From NCBI RefSeq assembly GCF_001889045.1, contig NZ_CP018155.1, positions 2,916,001 through 2,980,000 on the forward strand: a DNA stretch of 64,000 nucleotides, written 5' to 3'. A program made the position numbers and the translations under genes. The notes beneath the pieces were generated by a model, which worked only from the letters and a program-made list of their open reading frames with translations, was not told the origin of the DNA and searched no databases. This DNA comes from Tenacibaculum todarodis (lineage in GTDB: Bacteria > Bacteroidota > Bacteroidia > Flavobacteriales > Flavobacteriaceae). This document shows, piece by piece, positions 25,291 to 34,973 of this stretch (its first letter is position 1; each line of letters begins with the position of its first letter).

Positions 25291-25779
25291 GTGAGAATGT
25301 ATAGATCAATAGATAAGATACTCGATAAAATAAATAAAGTTGGACTTAATAATTTGTCTTACGATGAAAAGACTTACTTAAAACAATATAATTCAAATTC
25401 AATAGATAAAGGGCTGGAGGATTGGTTGTTTGGTAAACAAGAAGACTCTTATGATGATAATGGTAATAAGTTATTATATGATGAGTTTGATGATAGTGAA
25501 GATATTTTTCATAATCATATTAAATTAAAACGAGTGATTTCAAAAGTGTTAAATAAACATTCGTTTACGAATAATGCAGATTGGGGAGGTGCAGATGTTT
25601 GGGGGCTTAAAACAATTGATAATATTACTGGATTATTTATTTATCTTGGAGATGATGAAGATTTTGTACTATTAAATAGGAGAATTAATGAAGAGGAGGA
25701 TTACGAAGACACGGTTTTACAAACTATAACTAATAATATAGAGTTGAATGTTTTGTTTTTGGATCATATAAATCCTTGA
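25291..25779 (+). CDS. Hypothetical acidic protein with DUF6576-like N-terminus
   Basis: 162 aa, starting at GTG 25291 (an ATG two codons on is an alternative). The N-terminal 35 residues (IDKILDKINKVGLNNLSYDEKTYLKQYN) resemble the helical segment at the C-terminus of rhomboid-type proteins in Bacteroidota (DUF6576). The rest is unrecognised, very acidic, and includes NADWGGADVWGLK. No signal peptide. It stands between the integrase and the restriction-type operon on the same strand, with its own start region. Confidence 0.5.
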   Translation: MRMYRSIDKILDKINKVGLNNLSYDEKTYLKQYNSNSIDKGLEDWLFGKQEDSYDDNGNKLLYDEFDDSEDIFHNHIKLKRVISKVLNKHSFTNNADWGGADVWGLKTIDNITGLFIYLGDDEDFVLLNRRINEEEDYEDTVLQTITNNIELNVLFLDHINP

Positions 25780-25810
25780 AAATAAAAGTTTATTAATAAT
25801 TTAAAACGCT

Positions 25811-25840
25811 TTGAATTAACGTACAACAGGTGTAAGTTTT
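25811..25840 (+). promoter_or_regulatory. Candidate promoter of the ATPase/Z1/nuclease/AIPR operon
   Basis: TTG (25811-25813), a 19-bp spacer and TAAGTTTT (25833-25840) match the Bacteroidota consensus except for the last base of the -7 box. The predicted start would give a leader of about 45 bases before the ATG at 25891. Confidence 0.45.
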
Positions 25841-25890
25841 ATGTTTTTGTTAAACTGTATGATAACTAAAAAAAATGCTAGTATTTTTAA

Positions 25891-27402
25891 ATGAGTAAAT
25901 TTAGAATTGAACCTCAACCAGGGAGTATATTAGGGTCACTCAGGAGTATTGGGTATAACTTAAAAACAGCTTTGTCTGATATAATTGATAACTCTATTGC
26001 TGCAGAAGCAAAAAGAATAGAAATTGTAAATAACGATTTCAAGGTGGAAAATGCTCATTTAGAATGGATGGCAATTGTTGATGATGGTTTAGGTATGACA
26101 TCTGAAACAATGATTAAAGCTCTAACTTTAGGGGGTGAAGGAATTGAAAAAGAAAGAAACGCTGAAGATCTAGGGAGGTTTGGGTTAGGTTTGAAAACGG
26201 CTAGTTTCTCTCAATGCAGGAAGTTAACGCTAATTTCAAAAAAAGAAACGATCAATAGTTTTGTTTTTGATTTAGATTATATTAGTAAAAATGGATGGGA
26301 AATTTATTCTATAGAAAATCAGGAAAACTTAATACAAAAAATAAATGCTAGAATTGAAAATAAAGAAATTCTTAAAGGTGAAAATTGGACGATTGTTTAT
26401 TGGGGAAATTTAGACAAAATACAAATTAATTCTATTTCCAGCTTTCATTTGGAACTTTCTAAAGTGCGAAATCATATTGGATTAATTTATCATAAATTTA
26501 ATAATTCTGTTTCTATTAGGTTAAATGGCACTCTTGTTAATTATTGGAATCCCTACAGTACTGCCATTTCTAGTCAAGAAAAGAATTTTAAGTATGGTTC
26601 AGGGAATGAGACATACTCTTTAAAAGGTCACGTATTAAAGCATTCTAGTGAATTTAATAATAAAAGCGAATACGGAGATCAATCTAAGATTGGGACTTTT
26701 AATCAGAACCAAGGTTTCTTTGTCTATAGAAATAATAGATTAATTTACCGTGGAAGTTGGTTAGGGCTTTTTAACAAAGAACATCATTATATCTTAGCAA
26801 GAGTTGAAATTAATTTATCTAATAGTTTATCTTCTGATTTGGCATGGGGTGTAAATATAAGTAAGTCATCCGTTTCCATTCCTAAGTTTGCAGAAGCAGA
26901 TATAAGAGCGGAATGTAATAGAATTAGAACAGAAGCTAATAATACATTTAGATTTCATGGAGGATTAAAGAAACATAAAGTTAGAAGAAAGAGTGCTGAA
27001 GCTAAAATACAGCCAATATGGAACTTTGAATCTAAGGGGACTAAAATTGGAGAAAAGAATCAGTATAAAATTAACGTTAAACATCCATTATTAGATAATT
27101 TTTTGAAAAAACATGTTTCTAATAAACAAGCTAATAATGAGTTTAAACAAATTTTAAAGTACTTAGAAAATTACTTGCCAATTGATAATATTTTTGCAAG
27201 AAAAGCAAATAATGAAGTTGAACAGCCCTTAGAAGATGATAGTGAAATTTTTGAAAAATTTAAAAGGTTTATGTCTATATACGAAGAAGATATGGGAGCA
27301 AATGAAGCCTTTTCAATTTTAATTAATGTTGAACCATTTAATAGTCTGTCTTTTAACGAAGAGCGATTAATTGAAATGGGAGTAGATGTAAGTCAACTAT
27401 AA
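25891..27402 (+). CDS. GHKL ATPase, MORC/MutL-like, of a restriction-type system
   Basis: 503 aa. The Bergerat ATP-binding motifs are clear: DIIDNSI (D30, N34), VDDGLGM (63-69) and GRFGLGLKTAS (95-105). An S5-like domain follows, with the conserved basic strand NNRLIYRGSWLG, and a C-terminal helical region. This matches the MutL/MORC-like ATPases found in predicted restriction-modification operons, thought to clamp or translocate on DNA. The next gene, for the Z1 helicase, starts 16 bp downstream, and the order ATPase, Z1, DUF4420, AIPR is the known arrangement. Confidence 0.85.
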   Translation: MSKFRIEPQPGSILGSLRSIGYNLKTALSDIIDNSIAAEAKRIEIVNNDFKVENAHLEWMAIVDDGLGMTSETMIKALTLGGEGIEKERNAEDLGRFGLGLKTASFSQCRKLTLISKKETINSFVFDLDYISKNGWEIYSIENQENLIQKINARIENKEILKGENWTIVYWGNLDKIQINSISSFHLELSKVRNHIGLIYHKFNNSVSIRLNGTLVNYWNPYSTAISSQEKNFKYGSGNETYSLKGHVLKHSSEFNNKSEYGDQSKIGTFNQNQGFFVYRNNRLIYRGSWLGLFNKEHHYILARVEINLSNSLSSDLAWGVNISKSSVSIPKFAEADIRAECNRIRTEANNTFRFHGGLKKHKVRRKSAEAKIQPIWNFESKGTKIGEKNQYKINVKHPLLDNFLKKHVSNKQANNEFKQILKYLENYLPIDNIFARKANNEVEQPLEDDSEIFEKFKRFMSIYEEDMGANEAFSILINVEPFNSLSFNEERLIEMGVDVSQL

Positions 27403-27418
27403 AGCAAAAAAAAAAGAT

Positions 27419-30229
27419 ATGGAAAACAAAGAAATTAAAGATGCAGTTCAAAGTAACTTACTCAACCTAATAAGTAGAGGTGTAGAAATCACAAATGCAG
27501 TTATAAGAGAAAGAGTGAACAGATATCACCCTATGTATCCTGTGGATGAATATCCTAATATAAAATGGGAGAGAATTATCAATGAATTAGAAACTCATCA
27601 TACTATAACTATTGGAGTTAGTGAAACATTGTATAATAATCATAGGATTCCTTGGGTTAGAAATTATAAGCAAAATAATCCTAATTTATTAGATTTTCCA
27701 TTCTGGAATAATTACAAGAGGTACTTAACAGAAATACAACATTTACCTCAAACAGTTGTAGATGAAATTGATCAAAGCACGGATGCAATACTTGATGGAA
27801 TGTCAAACCCTAATGAAGGTAAAAATTTCGAAAAGAAAGGCCTAGTTATCGGTTATGTTCAATCGGGAAAAACTGGTAATTATGTTGGGTTAATTAATAA
27901 AGCTATAGATGTAGGGTATAAATTTATAGTTGTATTGGCAGGTATGCATAACAATTTGCGTCAACAAACTCAATTTAGAATAGATCAAGGAGTTAATGGA
28001 ATTCAAAGGATTAATGGTGAGACAAAACCTGTAGGGGTAGGGACTTTATTAAATAGGTTTAATACGCAAACTCAAACGTTAACCACAGCTGATGTAAATG
28101 GCGATTTCAATTCAGCAGCTGCCAATATGAATGGAATTAATTTTAATGTTGATACTCCATTAATCGCTGTAATTAAGAAGAATATACACCCTTTAACAAA
28201 TATGAATAAGTGGTTAGAGAATGTAATAGGGATTAATAAAGAAACTCAATCTGATAAAACGGTTTTAATTATTGATGATGAAGCTGATCAAGCAAGTATA
28301 AATAATAACTTTAAACCTGAAGACTTAAACGCTCCTTTAATTGATGATGAAGGGAATGAAGATGAAGCTAATACCCCAAGCGCTATAAGTGGAGGGATAG
28401 TTAATTTGATGAATAAATTCAGTAGAAGGTGCTATACTGGTTATACTGCAACACCTTATGCTAATGTTTTAATACCTTTAGATAATCCTCATCACCAAAG
28501 TATATTTCCAGAAGACTTTATTGTTAGGCTAAAACAGCCTTCAAATTATTTAGGGCCTGAAAAATATTTTGAACAAGGATTGCCAGGAATACTGCAAATA
28601 GATAGTTCAGAAGGTTTTTCCGATGAACTGAAAGCTTTTAAAAAAGAAGAAATTGAAGAGTTAAATATTCCAAACTCTTTGAAAATGGCTACGAAACAAT
28701 TTATAATCTCTGGCGCATTACGTTTTTTTAGGGATCAACAAAATTCACATATGTCTATGCTTATCCATGTATCCCATTTGACTAGGATACAAAATCATTT
28801 AGGAGTTGTTTTTAGAGATTATTGGAGTGAATTAAAGGGAGCTATTGAAAATAATAATGAAAAACTGTGGGAGGATTTGAAATCATTATATCAAGGTAAA
28901 AAGGTAAATGGATTGATAAGTGAAATTCAAAGTCAAAAAAAATACACTAGTGAATACTCAGCAAATGAATCTTTTCAAAATAATAATTTTGATCTTCCAA
29001 TAGATTTTAGTGAATTAAGAGATTACGTAAGAAGTTTTGTTGCAGCAGTTGAAATTTTAGTAGTTAATGGAAATAAAATTAATAAAGGGCAAAGTTTAGA
29101 TTATCATTTACATCCAAATGGTCGTAAAGTAATTGCTATAGGAGGTAACACTATGTCAAGGGGCTTAACTCTAGAGGGGTTACACACCAGTTATTTTATT
29201 AGGCACGCAAGGACATTTGATACTTTAATGCAAATGGGACGTTGGTTTGGGTACAGATCTAATTATGCGGATTTATGCAGAGTAATAACCTCTTCAGATA
29301 TAGCAACTGATTTCAGTGAGATCTGTTTAGCAGATACCACAATGAATGAAAATATTTCAGCAATGATTAGAAGTAACGCTTCTCCAAGAGATTTTTTAAT
29401 AAAAATTAGACAGTCAACGACAAGTTTGTCGGTCACATCTAAAATGGGTGTTGGAGGTGAAATGCAGATCAGTTGGGCTGGTGGAGAAGTTATAACGAAT
29501 TTATTGACAAGAAATTCAGAAACTATTTTAAATAATCACAATGTTGTAATTGATTTAATTTCTAAAATTGAAAACAAATGTCAAATAAATAAATCTGATA
29601 ATAAGTTAGTTTTTGAGAACGTTTTTTTAGAAGGCGAGTTAGATTATTTCAAAGATAATTTTATAGTTGAAAACAATAATGGTAGTCTAGAATTATCTAA
29701 GATATTTGAGTTTTATAAAAAATCTGGTTTTGATACAGTTAATGTAGTTATTGTGGGAAGAAAATCAGGAGTAAAAGGAAATTACTCGTTTCTTGGTAAA
29801 AAAATGGGTCTTGCACAAAGAAATAGCAAGGATCCCGAATATTATCCGCATTTTAAAGTTCCAAACGGCAAACTTACTGACGCTTCATATATAGCTAGTT
29901 TTATTGAGGTTAATAAAATTGGTCTAACAGAAAAAGAACAACGATCACCTTCAATAACTTGTACATATCTTAGTAAACCAATTATAACTTTTGTTGCTCT
30001 TGATCCAGAATATTTTTATAGTAACATTAAAGTGGAAAGAAGCGAATCTCCTTCTTTGGAAAATATGCACAAAGGGTTGCAGGATTTAATTGATCAGGAA
30101 AGTGGAGGTTATTCGTCAATACCTTATGGATTATCTATTGCTACTCCATCTAAAAAACCAGGTAGTGGACTTATTAACAATAATTCAGTATCAGTTTTAG
30201 TAAATCAAATGGTAAAAGAAAATATTTAA
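27419..30229 (+). CDS. Z1 domain superfamily II helicase-like protein
   Basis: 936 aa. Helicase motifs are visible: Walker A in GYVQSGKTGN (145-154), a DEAD-type box IDDEAD (D286-D290), motif III TGYTATPYANV (about 340-350), and in the second lobe GGNTMSRGLTLEGL (575-588) with MQMGRWFGYR. The last 300 residues are unrecognised. Z1 proteins occur with GHKL ATPases, PD-(D/E)XK nucleases and C5 methyltransferases and are predicted to move or unwind DNA during restriction. It lies 5 bp before the nuclease gene. Confidence 0.88.
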   Translation: MENKEIKDAVQSNLLNLISRGVEITNAVIRERVNRYHPMYPVDEYPNIKWERIINELETHHTITIGVSETLYNNHRIPWVRNYKQNNPNLLDFPFWNNYKRYLTEIQHLPQTVVDEIDQSTDAILDGMSNPNEGKNFEKKGLVIGYVQSGKTGNYVGLINKAIDVGYKFIVVLAGMHNNLRQQTQFRIDQGVNGIQRINGETKPVGVGTLLNRFNTQTQTLTTADVNGDFNSAAANMNGINFNVDTPLIAVIKKNIHPLTNMNKWLENVIGINKETQSDKTVLIIDDEADQASINNNFKPEDLNAPLIDDEGNEDEANTPSAISGGIVNLMNKFSRRCYTGYTATPYANVLIPLDNPHHQSIFPEDFIVRLKQPSNYLGPEKYFEQGLPGILQIDSSEGFSDELKAFKKEEIEELNIPNSLKMATKQFIISGALRFFRDQQNSHMSMLIHVSHLTRIQNHLGVVFRDYWSELKGAIENNNEKLWEDLKSLYQGKKVNGLISEIQSQKKYTSEYSANESFQNNNFDLPIDFSELRDYVRSFVAAVEILVVNGNKINKGQSLDYHLHPNGRKVIAIGGNTMSRGLTLEGLHTSYFIRHARTFDTLMQMGRWFGYRSNYADLCRVITSSDIATDFSEICLADTTMNENISAMIRSNASPRDFLIKIRQSTTSLSVTSKMGVGGEMQISWAGGEVITNLLTRNSETILNNHNVVIDLISKIENKCQINKSDNKLVFENVFLEGELDYFKDNFIVENNNGSLELSKIFEFYKKSGFDTVNVVIVGRKSGVKGNYSFLGKKMGLAQRNSKDPEYYPHFKVPNGKLTDASYIASFIEVNKIGLTEKEQRSPSITCTYLSKPIITFVALDPEYFYSNIKVERSESPSLENMHKGLQDLIDQESGGYSSIPYGLSIATPSKKPGSGLINNNSVSVLVNQMVKENI

Positions 30230-30234
30230 AGATT

Positions 30235-31266
30235 ATGAACATAAAGAAAATATTTTCAGAATTAATAGTTAGTGAATCTTCTAGCGGTAAATATAATACT
30301 AGATTAATAGATTTCGATGAAGCTAATAGGTACAAAACAATTTTAGCTATAGATAAATTATCTGATAATCAAAAGTGCGTTTTATTGCAATTGAAAAATG
30401 GAGGTAAGAGTTCGCAGGTTATCATTAATAATATCAATACTTTGGATAGTATTCAAATAGATACTTTCCCAGTTCCCGATCCAGGTACAACAGAATTAGA
30501 TACTTATTACAGTATAAAGCTTGATAGAAATACGGAAGAAGATATTTTTTACACTTTTTTAACTGATATCATAGAGACTGCAAAAAAGTCTATTTCAGAG
30601 TTAGTTATTTTAGATATCTTGAAAAGAGTTAAATCTTGGATGAACTTTTTTAAAGCTAAAAAAACAGGAGTTTTAACAGAAAGTAGTCAGATAGGATTAT
30701 TCGCAGAACTAACAGTATTGAAGGTTTTGTTAGAGGAAAATCCAAAAGATATTCTAGATGTAGTTACAAGTTGGGTGGGACCAAAAAATCAAAATCAAGA
30801 CTTTATTTTTCCTAATACACAAGCTGTAGAGGTGAAGTGTACCACAAAAAATAATCGATATGAGGTTAAAATTAACAATGAATTTCAACTTGATGGCACA
30901 GGTTTAAGTGGTTTGTTTTTAGTTGTTTATCAGGTAAAAAGACATAAAATTACTGAAGCTTCATCTTTACCTTCTTTACCTAAAATAATTGAAGAAATTG
31001 AAAATTTATTAATCCATGATACGGATGCTAAATTTGAATTTGCAGGGTTATTATTGGAAGTTGGATATTTAGCTGAAGCTGAAATTGAATACTTAGATTT
31101 TGGGTTTCAAATAATTAATGAACCTGAAATATATGATGTAAATACAAGGTTTCCAAAATTAGCAAGAGTATCTATTCCTAACTCAATAAAAAAAATTGAG
31201 TATAATTTGAATTTACAAGATCAACCAACTCTTGACTTAACTCTTAATAATTTAATAACCTTATAA
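30235..31266 (+). CDS. PD-(D/E)XK nuclease, DUF4420 family
   Basis: 343 aa. The nuclease core is visible: D189 in QDFIF, then E199 and K201 in VEVKCTT. It is preceded by a helical segment with the GLFAEL signature of DUF4420, whose E contributes to the active site. This is the likely DNA-cutting subunit of the system. The ATG of the next gene overlaps its stop by one base, so the two are translationally coupled. Confidence 0.85.
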   Translation: MNIKKIFSELIVSESSSGKYNTRLIDFDEANRYKTILAIDKLSDNQKCVLLQLKNGGKSSQVIINNINTLDSIQIDTFPVPDPGTTELDTYYSIKLDRNTEEDIFYTFLTDIIETAKKSISELVILDILKRVKSWMNFFKAKKTGVLTESSQIGLFAELTVLKVLLEENPKDILDVVTSWVGPKNQNQDFIFPNTQAVEVKCTTKNNRYEVKINNEFQLDGTGLSGLFLVVYQVKRHKITEASSLPSLPKIIEEIENLLIHDTDAKFEFAGLLLEVGYLAEAEIEYLDFGFQIINEPEIYDVNTRFPKLARVSIPNSIKKIEYNLNLQDQPTLDLTLNNLITL

Positions 31267-33443
31267 TGAGTTTTTTTACAACTTTAAAATCTTTAGTAGA
31301 AGAGAAATTATCTAAAGATACACATTTAAATGCTGAGTCAGCTTTTAGTGAAATTTGTTCAGAGTATTTGGTAGACTCTTCTCTAATTTCAAATTTTCAA
31401 CATTCTCAATATTTTAAAGAAGTTGTTGGAGGTAGGAATTTGAAGATTGATGGATTTAGTTTAAATGAAAATGAGACTGTTTTATCTTTCTTCGTTACTA
31501 ATTTTAATAATTCGGAAGAAGGGAGTAAAATAAACAAGAATGATGTTGAGTTGATTTTCAAACAGTTGTATAGAGTTTTAAATTATGTAATAAGAACCAA
31601 TGAATATAATCTTCCTAAGTCAAATATCTTATCTGCATTAAACTCAGAGTTTAATGCAGATATTAAAAACAATATTGTAAAGATTGATTTTTATTTATTT
31701 ACCAATAATACCGCTGTAAATAATAAAGAAGTTGACGTAACTAAAATTATATCTAAAGTCGATAATGAATCGGCTATTGATTTTAATTTTAGAATATATG
31801 ATATTAAAGAATTTGAAAGATTACATAAAAATAATCAAAAATTAGATATTGACGTTTTAGATTATTATGATAAACCTATAAATATTTTAAAACCTAAGAT
31901 TGGAGTCTCAAGTTACGGAACTGCGATAGCAATACTACCTGCTAAATTTTTATACAATATTTATAGTGATTTTGGAGGGCGATTATTAGAAAGTAATGTG
32001 AGATCGTTTTTATCAACACGAATTAAAGTAAATAAAGGGATAAAAAATACCTTAATAAATAATCCAGAAATGTTTCTAGCATATAATAACGGATTGTGTG
32101 TTACTGTTTCTGAAATAATATTAAATGAAGATAAATCTGTTAAAACATTTAAAAATTTTCAAATTGTAAATGGAGGTCAGACGACCTCTTCAATATTTTT
32201 TGCAACACAAGATGCTAAAAAGTTAAGACTGAATGTTGAGCTCGAAAAAGTTAATGTAATGGCAAAAATTACAGAAATTCGAAGGAATATAGATTCGGTT
32301 AAAATTCAATCAAATATCGCAAAAAATAGTAACCTCCAGAATGCTGTTAAGCAATCAGATTTATCTAGTAATGAAGAGTACTTAATTAATTTACATACTT
32401 GTTCCAAAAAATTCAGGAATCCAACCTCGAATAATTATTATTATTTTGAACGAACAAGAGGTCAATATCAGCTGGAGAAGAATTTAAGTAAAAATGAAAA
32501 ATACTTTTTAAATCTATTTCCAAGTAAAAATAAGATAGAAAAATCTGACTTGTCAATTTTGTTTTTTTGTGCGATAAGTAGCAAAATTGAACCTTTTATT
32601 TCAGTACAGAGTGCCGAAAAAAGGTATAAAATTATTCGTGATCAATTCGAGTCCGAGAATAAAAAAATAAGTGAAAACTATTATGTTAATATAATTGGTG
32701 CATTTATATTTTATAAGGTATTTAAAACTAAATACGGAGTAGGTGTAAATGCTATAGGTAGAATTAGAAAAAATGTAGTTGCTTATTCAGTTTCATTAAT
32801 TCAGGAATACTTATTAAAAGAGAATAAGAGCATTGATTTTCAAGAAATATGGAATAATGGAGGGGTAAACATTCCTGAAACTGTTATCAAAGAGTTTTTA
32901 TTATATGTAAATCAATTGCTACTTAAAAACTTAGATGATGGGCGTCTTGATGAAGCTTGTAAAAAAAGAGATTCTTGGGAAAAAATAAAAGCAAAAGTTG
33001 ATTGGTTAAAATTAGACCCAATCACTGAGTCAATTCCAATAAATAAAATTCAGAAGTTTAAGAATAATAAATCATCTAAATTAAATTTAGATAGTAAGTA
33101 TAAGTTAATAGTCGACGAAATAAATAGGATGATTTCCAGCCCTTCAAAATATGTAATACTCCAAAAACGTATTTTAAACGAGATCGAAACTTATATGAAA
33201 GATGGAATGTCCTTATATAGTCGTAGACATTACAGGTTAATTAAGGATCATTTTAGACCTAATTCCAAATTAACAGAATATAAACCAAAAACCTATAATA
33301 TATATCTTGTAGAATGTCAGAATAAAAATGGAGAATTAATAAACAGGAAGTTTTCTGACTTAAAAATACATTTAGAAGAACTTTATCGAGTCTTTAATGA
33401 AATATTAAAAGATGAACTTTTAAAGTTAGATCAAAAAATATAA
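31266..33443 (+). CDS. AIPR family protein (abortive infection phage resistance)
   Basis: 725 aa. The AIPR core lies at about residues 220-400: ESNVRSFLSTRIKVNKGIKNTL, NPEMFLAYNNGLCVTV, FQIVNGGQTTSSIFFA, then ITEIRRNIDSVKIQSNIAKNSN. The N-terminal 200 residues are divergent. The family is linked to phage resistance; its biochemical role is unclear, although it is regularly found with Z1 helicases and DUF4420 nucleases. It is the last gene of this transcript; a 99-bp gap with a -7 box separates it from the methyltransferases. Confidence 0.85.
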   Translation: MSFFTTLKSLVEEKLSKDTHLNAESAFSEICSEYLVDSSLISNFQHSQYFKEVVGGRNLKIDGFSLNENETVLSFFVTNFNNSEEGSKINKNDVELIFKQLYRVLNYVIRTNEYNLPKSNILSALNSEFNADIKNNIVKIDFYLFTNNTAVNNKEVDVTKIISKVDNESAIDFNFRIYDIKEFERLHKNNQKLDIDVLDYYDKPINILKPKIGVSSYGTAIAILPAKFLYNIYSDFGGRLLESNVRSFLSTRIKVNKGIKNTLINNPEMFLAYNNGLCVTVSEIILNEDKSVKTFKNFQIVNGGQTTSSIFFATQDAKKLRLNVELEKVNVMAKITEIRRNIDSVKIQSNIAKNSNLQNAVKQSDLSSNEEYLINLHTCSKKFRNPTSNNYYYFERTRGQYQLEKNLSKNEKYFLNLFPSKNKIEKSDLSILFFCAISSKIEPFISVQSAEKRYKIIRDQFESENKKISENYYVNIIGAFIFYKVFKTKYGVGVNAIGRIRKNVVAYSVSLIQEYLLKENKSIDFQEIWNNGGVNIPETVIKEFLLYVNQLLLKNLDDGRLDEACKKRDSWEKIKAKVDWLKLDPITESIPINKIQKFKNNKSSKLNLDSKYKLIVDEINRMISSPSKYVILQKRILNEIETYMKDGMSLYSRRHYRLIKDHFRPNSKLTEYKPKTYNIYLVECQNKNGELINRKFSDLKIHLEELYRVFNEILKDELLKLDQKI

Positions 33444-33525
33444 TTCAATTTATTGTAAAAATTAATATTAATTGAAACTAATCTAGCTTAATAAAAAATA
33501 GTTCGATTATTAAACATAAAGCATT

Positions 33526-33533
33526 TACTTTTG
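33526..33533 (+). promoter_or_regulatory. TAnnTTTG -7 box before the first cytosine methyltransferase
   Basis: TACTTTTG ends 9 bp before the ATG at 33543 and overlaps an in-frame TTG at 33531. It suggests a separate transcript for the two methyltransferases, so that the host DNA can be protected independently of the nuclease genes. No TTG element is visible upstream. Confidence 0.4.
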
Positions 33534-33542
33534 AGTCACTCA

Positions 33543-34973
33543 ATGAAAAATAAAAAGAAATATAGTTATATAGATTTATTTGCAGGCGCAGGTGGATTGA
33601 CTATTGGCTTTGGGAATAATGGATTTCATTTGGAGATAGCTAATGATATAGCTGAACCTGCTTTAAATACTTTCAAACGAAATTTAAAACAAACTCACCC
33701 TGAAACAAATATTAATCGGGTAATTTTAGGTGATATTAAAGAGTTATATGAACATTTAGGTAATGGTCAAGTTGTTTACAACTTACAGGGGCATATGACT
33801 ATAGAGACCAATAAAGAAAGTGAACTAAGAAAAAAAGCACCTTCAATAAAAGATGATAGTAGTGTAAGAGAATTACTTTCTTCGATTGAAAATGTGGATG
33901 TTCTAGTTGGCGGTCCACCTTGTCAGGGATTTTCAATGATAGGTCGATCTAAAAAAGCAACTTTAGAAGAGCGAACAAAAGGTTTTATCGACGATCCTAG
34001 GAATCAGTTATTTAAATATTATTTAAAGTTTGCTGAGAAATTGTCTCCAAAATTAGTTTTAATTGAAAATGTTAAAGGTTTGGCATCTGCATCAGCTTAT
34101 CGAGAGTTAATTGAGGAATCTTTAAAGGATACAGGAGAGTTTGGTTATGATACCTCCTCTTGTGTTTTAAATGCAAAAGACTTTGGATTAGCTCAAAGTA
34201 GAGAAAGAATTTTTTTTATTGGAGTTAGGAAGGACTTATATCAAAAATATAATGTCGAAGCTTCCAGTATTTTTGAAGAAATTAATAAATCAAAAAAAGA
34301 ACCTTTAAAATTAAAAGATGTAATTTTTGATTTACCTCAAATAAAAGCAAATCCAAAACCGAATAATTATAAAGAAGAGGCTGAAATTCCATTTAGTAGA
34401 ATAAAAACTTCCTTTGGTAAAAATATTTCTGACGAAGCCTACTGTGAGTTGCTTAATAAAGAAAAAAGCAGTAGATATTTAAACTTAATAAACACTTATA
34501 AAGGTAGATTAATAACACCAAGATACTTGTTTAATCATAAATCTAGGTACCATAATGAGCGAGATTTATTTATTTATAAAAATCTTGTAGCGGGAAAATA
34601 TTTAAATAATCCAATAAATAAAAAAGCGCTATCGAAGGTTACATATGGTGTTTTTATTGATAAAGAAGGAATTAAAAAAGTAAAAGGATTTGGAGATAAA
34701 TATTTTAAACTAGATCCTGAAAATGTTTCTAAAACTGTAATAGCTCATTTAGAAACCGACGGAAATTCATATGTACATCCAGGTAAATTCCCCAGAAGTA
34801 TAACGCCAAGAGAAGCCGCAAGAATACAATCTTTTCCTGATTGGTATTTTTTTACAGGAAGTACTAGAAACCAATTCAAACAAATAGGAAATGCTGTACC
34901 ACCAATATTAGGAAGTGTATTTGCAGAACATTTTAAAAATGTATTAGATTTAATAGAAGTAGATGCAAAATAA
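33543..34973 (+). CDS. DNA (cytosine-5-)-methyltransferase, first of a pair
   Basis: 476 aa from the ATG at 33543; the TTG four codons upstream lies in a promoter box. C5-methyltransferase motifs are I YIDLFAGAGGLTIGF, IV GGPPCQGFS with the catalytic C127, VI IENVKG (E175), VIII AKDFGLAQSRERIFFIGVR, and X QIGNAVPP near the end. The long stretch between VIII and IX is the target-recognition domain. It modifies cytosine in the system's recognition site. The 3' end overlaps the second methyltransferase gene by 11 bp. Confidence 0.92.
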   Translation: MKNKKKYSYIDLFAGAGGLTIGFGNNGFHLEIANDIAEPALNTFKRNLKQTHPETNINRVILGDIKELYEHLGNGQVVYNLQGHMTIETNKESELRKKAPSIKDDSSVRELLSSIENVDVLVGGPPCQGFSMIGRSKKATLEERTKGFIDDPRNQLFKYYLKFAEKLSPKLVLIENVKGLASASAYRELIEESLKDTGEFGYDTSSCVLNAKDFGLAQSRERIFFIGVRKDLYQKYNVEASSIFEEINKSKKEPLKLKDVIFDLPQIKANPKPNNYKEEAEIPFSRIKTSFGKNISDEAYCELLNKEKSSRYLNLINTYKGRLITPRYLFNHKSRYHNERDLFIYKNLVAGKYLNNPINKKALSKVTYGVFIDKEGIKKVKGFGDKYFKLDPENVSKTVIAHLETDGNSYVHPGKFPRSITPREAARIQSFPDWYFFTGSTRNQFKQIGNAVPPILGSVFAEHFKNVLDLIEVDAK

